Source: a virus. From it: 46,692 nucleotides of DNA. This document shows positions 44,584-46,692 of this stretch, piece after piece (within the stretch, counting starts at the first letter, position 1; each line of letters begins with the position of its first letter). Under the pieces are notes generated by a model that did not search any database, had not been told where the DNA came from, and worked only from the letters and a program-made list of their open reading frames with translations. The translations under genes and the position numbers were made by a program. The stretch covers positions 1 to 46,692 of IMG/VR virus record IMGVR_UViG_3300005253_000263, one strand, 5' to 3'.

Positions 44584-44957
44584 ACAAGAAGGAAGCCAAG
44601 AGGCTTTACGATATTGAGTATCGTAAGAAAAACAGGGATAAGATTAACAAAAGCGTAGCGGCCTATCGTGCGCAAGACCCTGCTCGGTGGAAGCGCTATA
44701 AAAAAGACTGGACCCTGAAGCACAAGTACGGCATATCTTTTTCAGATTTTGAAGATATGCTGGCAGCGCAGGATTGGTTTTGCGCTATTTGTGAGGCCTC
44801 ACTAGACTTGTGGGGTAGCACTACACACGTTGATCACGATCATGAGACTGGCGAGGTAAGGGGCATTTTATGCGTTAGGTGCAATATTGGCATTGGGTAC
44901 CTGAGGGATGCGGATGTTCTGGAAATGGCCAAAAAATACCTATGCAAAGAAATCTAG
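44580..44957 (+). CDS. HNH endonuclease of the endonuclease VII family, second copy
   Basis: 125 residues, GTG start. Basic helix, then KYGISFSDFEDMLAAQDWFC, AICEAS, THVDHDHETGEVRGILC and RCNIGIGYLRDA. Lacks the N-terminal zinc knuckle of the copy at 13532 but shares the C-terminal AKKYL. Probably a free-standing homing gene. Confidence 0.85.
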   Translation: MNKKEAKRLYDIEYRKKNRDKINKSVAAYRAQDPARWKRYKKDWTLKHKYGISFSDFEDMLAAQDWFCAICEASLDLWGSTTHVDHDHETGEVRGILCVRCNIGIGYLRDADVLEMAKKYLCKEI

Positions 44958-45736
44958 TCATACAATACATGAGCGACTTGCACCTTGAGTGCAGCGATTT
45001 CGTTGTAGAGAAGAACGGCGACGTACTCGTACTTGCCGGCGACATCTTTACCGGACATTCCGCGGAGAGATTCGAAATCTTCCTTGACAGGACAATGGCC
45101 CTGGGGTACCAGGCAGTCCTGTTTGTGCTGGGTAATCACGAGGGGTACGGTTGGTCCATTTCAGAGGCCAAGGAATTTTTGCGTACCCTGGAAGACGAAC
45201 ACGACAGGTTTTGTTTCCTCGACCAGGACGTTGTTACCATCGACGGCCAGCGCTTTGTCGGCGCAACACTTTGGTCAAACCCAGCCCAGAACGCACACAT
45301 CCAGGCACGCCTGTACATAAACGACTACCGGTCAATCCGCGGCTGGACCATAGATGACCACGTAAACGCGCACTGGAAAGACCTCAACTACCTGCTCAAA
45401 GTAATCAAGGAAGGCGATGTGGTTATTACGCACTTTCCTCCAACGTTCAACGGCGTTGACCGGGCACGGTTCGCCGGAGACGTTTTGAATTCATGGTTTG
45501 TAAACGACATGAATCTCATGATTCGCGAGATGAAACCAAAGCTATGGATCAGCGGACACACCCATCATGTCTGGGACGAGATGGTCGGTGTCACGCGAGA
45601 TGTTGGGAACTGTCGTGGATATACGCGCGCGGATCACGGCACCGGACTAATGGTTGGTGAAGTATTCACTTTCAACCCTACAAGAGCAATAAAAATTGAA
45701 ATCACTGACAGCCGCTCAATTGGAGCTGCTTCGTAG
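44942..45736 (+). CDS. Metallophosphoesterase
   Basis: 264 residues from ATG 44942, 16 nt inside the endonuclease gene. Motifs MSDLHLE (D12, H14), LAGDIF (D34), GNHE (about 65), VITHFPPTFNG and WISGHTHH: the full calcineurin-like two-metal set. It resembles small cytoplasmic phosphatases of the YfcE/Ser-Thr phosphatase superfamily. Unlike the protein at 25914 it has no extra domains. Substrate unknown. Confidence 0.88.
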   Translation: MQRNLVIQYMSDLHLECSDFVVEKNGDVLVLAGDIFTGHSAERFEIFLDRTMALGYQAVLFVLGNHEGYGWSISEAKEFLRTLEDEHDRFCFLDQDVVTIDGQRFVGATLWSNPAQNAHIQARLYINDYRSIRGWTIDDHVNAHWKDLNYLLKVIKEGDVVITHFPPTFNGVDRARFAGDVLNSWFVNDMNLMIREMKPKLWISGHTHHVWDEMVGVTRDVGNCRGYTRADHGTGLMVGEVFTFNPTRAIKIEITDSRSIGAAS

Positions 45737-45977
45737 CCTGGACGATGGCTGGGAAGTTACATTCAAAAACCAACACTACGCGACCACGCGTGACGGTCTC
45801 GATGGTGCTAAACTTTGGCCTTCGACTTTCTACGGTCTGTTTGATGGTCGACTCGTAGAACGACTCACGAACGGAAACTACACGATATCCAGTCATGGCA
45901 AGCAGAAAATGCTTTCAATACTGGAGACCGAAACGGTGGCAGGAGCGGACGAACAAGAAGCGGATAAAAAACGATGA
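45696..45977 (+). CDS. Small winged-helix-like protein
   Basis: 93 residues, TTG start 41 nt inside the phosphoesterase gene. SLTAAQLELLRSLDDGWEVT, FYGLFDGRLVERL and NGNYTISSHGKQKM look like a winged helix. Acidic tail. Ends in an ATGA overlap. Confidence 0.58.
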   Translation: MKSLTAAQLELLRSLDDGWEVTFKNQHYATTRDGLDGAKLWPSTFYGLFDGRLVERLTNGNYTISSHGKQKMLSILETETVAGADEQEADKKR

Positions 45978-46207
45978 CCGCCGCGAAATGGGAAAACAGA
46001 TTCCACGACCAGGTGACGGCGAACAACCTGCTGGGCGATAAACTGCGCGAGACGCGCAAGCTTGGACAGAAAATGATCGGCTCTCTGCAGATGGCCTACC
46101 TTGAACAGAAAGATAAAATTAAGGACCTGGAGTACACGATCCAGCTTTTGGAAACAGCAATTTTGAAGGAGGTTAGCGGCTATGACGATAACGGAAAACC
46201 TAAGTAA
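45974..46207 (+). CDS. Small coiled-coil protein
   Basis: 77 residues, one long helix (MAYLEQKDKIKDLEYTIQLL). Ends 26 nt inside the next gene. Function unknown. Confidence 0.62.
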   Translation: MTAAKWENRFHDQVTANNLLGDKLRETRKLGQKMIGSLQMAYLEQKDKIKDLEYTIQLLETAILKEVSGYDDNGKPK

Positions 46208-46550
46208 ACTGTTGATTTTACTAATAATTTCGACGGGCCTGCCGGCCCATGCCGAGGACATCGTCAAGCCTTACGAGATCACAAACGTGATGGTGAGTAT
46301 TTTCTTCTTCGATACCGAGGCTGAAATGCAGGACTATCGCTTTCTGCACTTCGCCGAAGAACTAAATATCGTTGAGGTCGAAAGAGACATACTGGGATTT
46401 TCTGGCTCAGAGCCATACGCGGAGTCGCACAATTTCTGTCATTTGGATATGTACGTGGTGCGCCCGACCGTGGTGGATGACGAAGAAACGTCCACTATTG
46501 GCCATGAATTTCTGCACTGCGTGTACGGGCCGGATTACCACAGGCCCTAG
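46182..46550 (+). CDS. Sec-secreted HExxH protein (metalloprotease-like)
   Basis: 122 residues. Signal peptide LSKLLILLIISTGLPAHAED, cut after AHA (about residue 24). Mature part ends with TIGHEFLHCVYGPDYH: His108, Glu109 and His112 form the zinc-protease HExxH motif, with His120 as a possible third ligand. Two cysteines (CHLD, HCVY) could pair. The domain is very short (about 98 residues), so protease activity is only suggested. GGAGG lies upstream. Confidence 0.7.
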   Translation: MTITENLSKLLILLIISTGLPAHAEDIVKPYEITNVMVSIFFFDTEAEMQDYRFLHFAEELNIVEVERDILGFSGSEPYAESHNFCHLDMYVVRPTVVDDEETSTIGHEFLHCVYGPDYHRP

Positions 46551-46552
46551 CA

Positions 46553-46692
46553 ATGGAAGCGTTCAATTTCCTCAATGACATATTTCAGTGGCTCGGGCAG
46601 GGGGGTCCAAAGTGGGAGGTGGGGGTTCCGAGTGGAGGGGGGATAAAGGTCAAGGCGCACGGGGAGAACGGTATTCTGGGGGCGGGGGAGAG
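46553..46692 (+). CDS. Start of a gene cut by the right edge
   Basis: ATG 46553, open to the end (46+ residues). FNFLNDIFQWLGQGGPKWEV then glycine-rich GVPSGGGIKVKAHGENG. The opening W-L-G...W pattern recalls phage membrane-associated SPFH-like proteins, but too little is present to decide. Confidence 0.5.
   Translation, partial: MEAFNFLNDIFQWLGQGGPKWEVGVPSGGGIKVKAHGENGILGAGE

Noticed and set aside
1-46692. Stop-codon reassignment or suppressor-tRNA use
   Set aside because: Genes end normally at TAA, TGA and TAG, and no clear CUA anticodon tRNA was found. Two in-frame amber cases are local.

Overview
The window is part of the genome of a large, probably virulent tailed bacteriophage of a Gram-negative host. 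This is shown by the end of a giant polyvalent injected protein, a T4-type endolysin, an Rz/Rz1 spanin pair, RecT with a YqaJ-type exonuclease, SSB, a primase, a small terminase-like protein, many free-standing homing endonucleases, and dozens of small genes joined by ATGA or GTGA stop/start overlaps. A lipoprotein signal, Sec signals and three Tat signals fit a proteobacterial host. I see no integrase, ribosomal RNA gene or CRISPR array. TAA, TGA and TAG all act as stops, so the code looks standard.

Layout. (1) 1-5177, plus strand: C-terminal part of a polyvalent virion protein with an ADP-ribosyltransferase domain, a membrane protein, the endolysin and a small gene. (2) 5174-6262, minus: a small gene, the overlapping spanin genes and a 65-residue protein. 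(3) 6313-9898, minus: about 28 tRNA genes, seemingly covering all 20 amino acids, with an HNH gene and several non-tRNA hairpin elements between them. A TTGACA promoter (10207-10235) and a leader with a boxB-like hairpin and an rRNA-type boxA precede the array, and a perfect 15-nt inverted repeat brackets it. (4) 10253-15946, minus: recombination module (RecT, exonuclease, endonuclease VII, coiled-coil protein, SSB). (5) 15947-16474: divergent control region. (6) 16475-23316, plus: GIY-YIG protein, helicase, Mom-like DNA-modification enzyme, primase, SLOG protein, Ref-like HNH protein, VRR nuclease. (7) 23418-23841, minus: two small genes with a strong promoter. (8) 23940-30918, plus: an HNH gene cut by an amber codon, small terminase-like protein, a large metallophosphoesterase, a dNTP diphosphohydrolase-like protein, an RMF-like membrane protein, an HD hydrolase and small genes. 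(9) 30905-34365, minus: small genes, an HNH gene and a phosphoribosyltransferase-like gene, with four copies of a two-hairpin intergenic repeat. (10) 34504-46692, plus: a long run of small genes, rich in membrane and exported proteins (three Tat substrates, a lipoprotein, two Sec-secreted proteins including an HExxH protein), with a cassette encoding ParB-like, pyruvyltransferase-like and sulfotransferase-like proteins.

Working together: the minus-strand module from the RecT promoter and the plus-strand replication module start from a shared divergent region, as early genes often do. The tRNA array looks built like an rRNA operon (strong promoter, boxA, end-pairing stem), which suggests long, antiterminated transcripts that are processed afterwards. 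Mom-like modification, nucleotide hydrolases and the phosphoesterase suggest defence of phage DNA and takeover of host nucleotide pools. The exported proteins at the right end suggest that the phage alters the host envelope. These functional links are inferences from sequence motifs and gene order.
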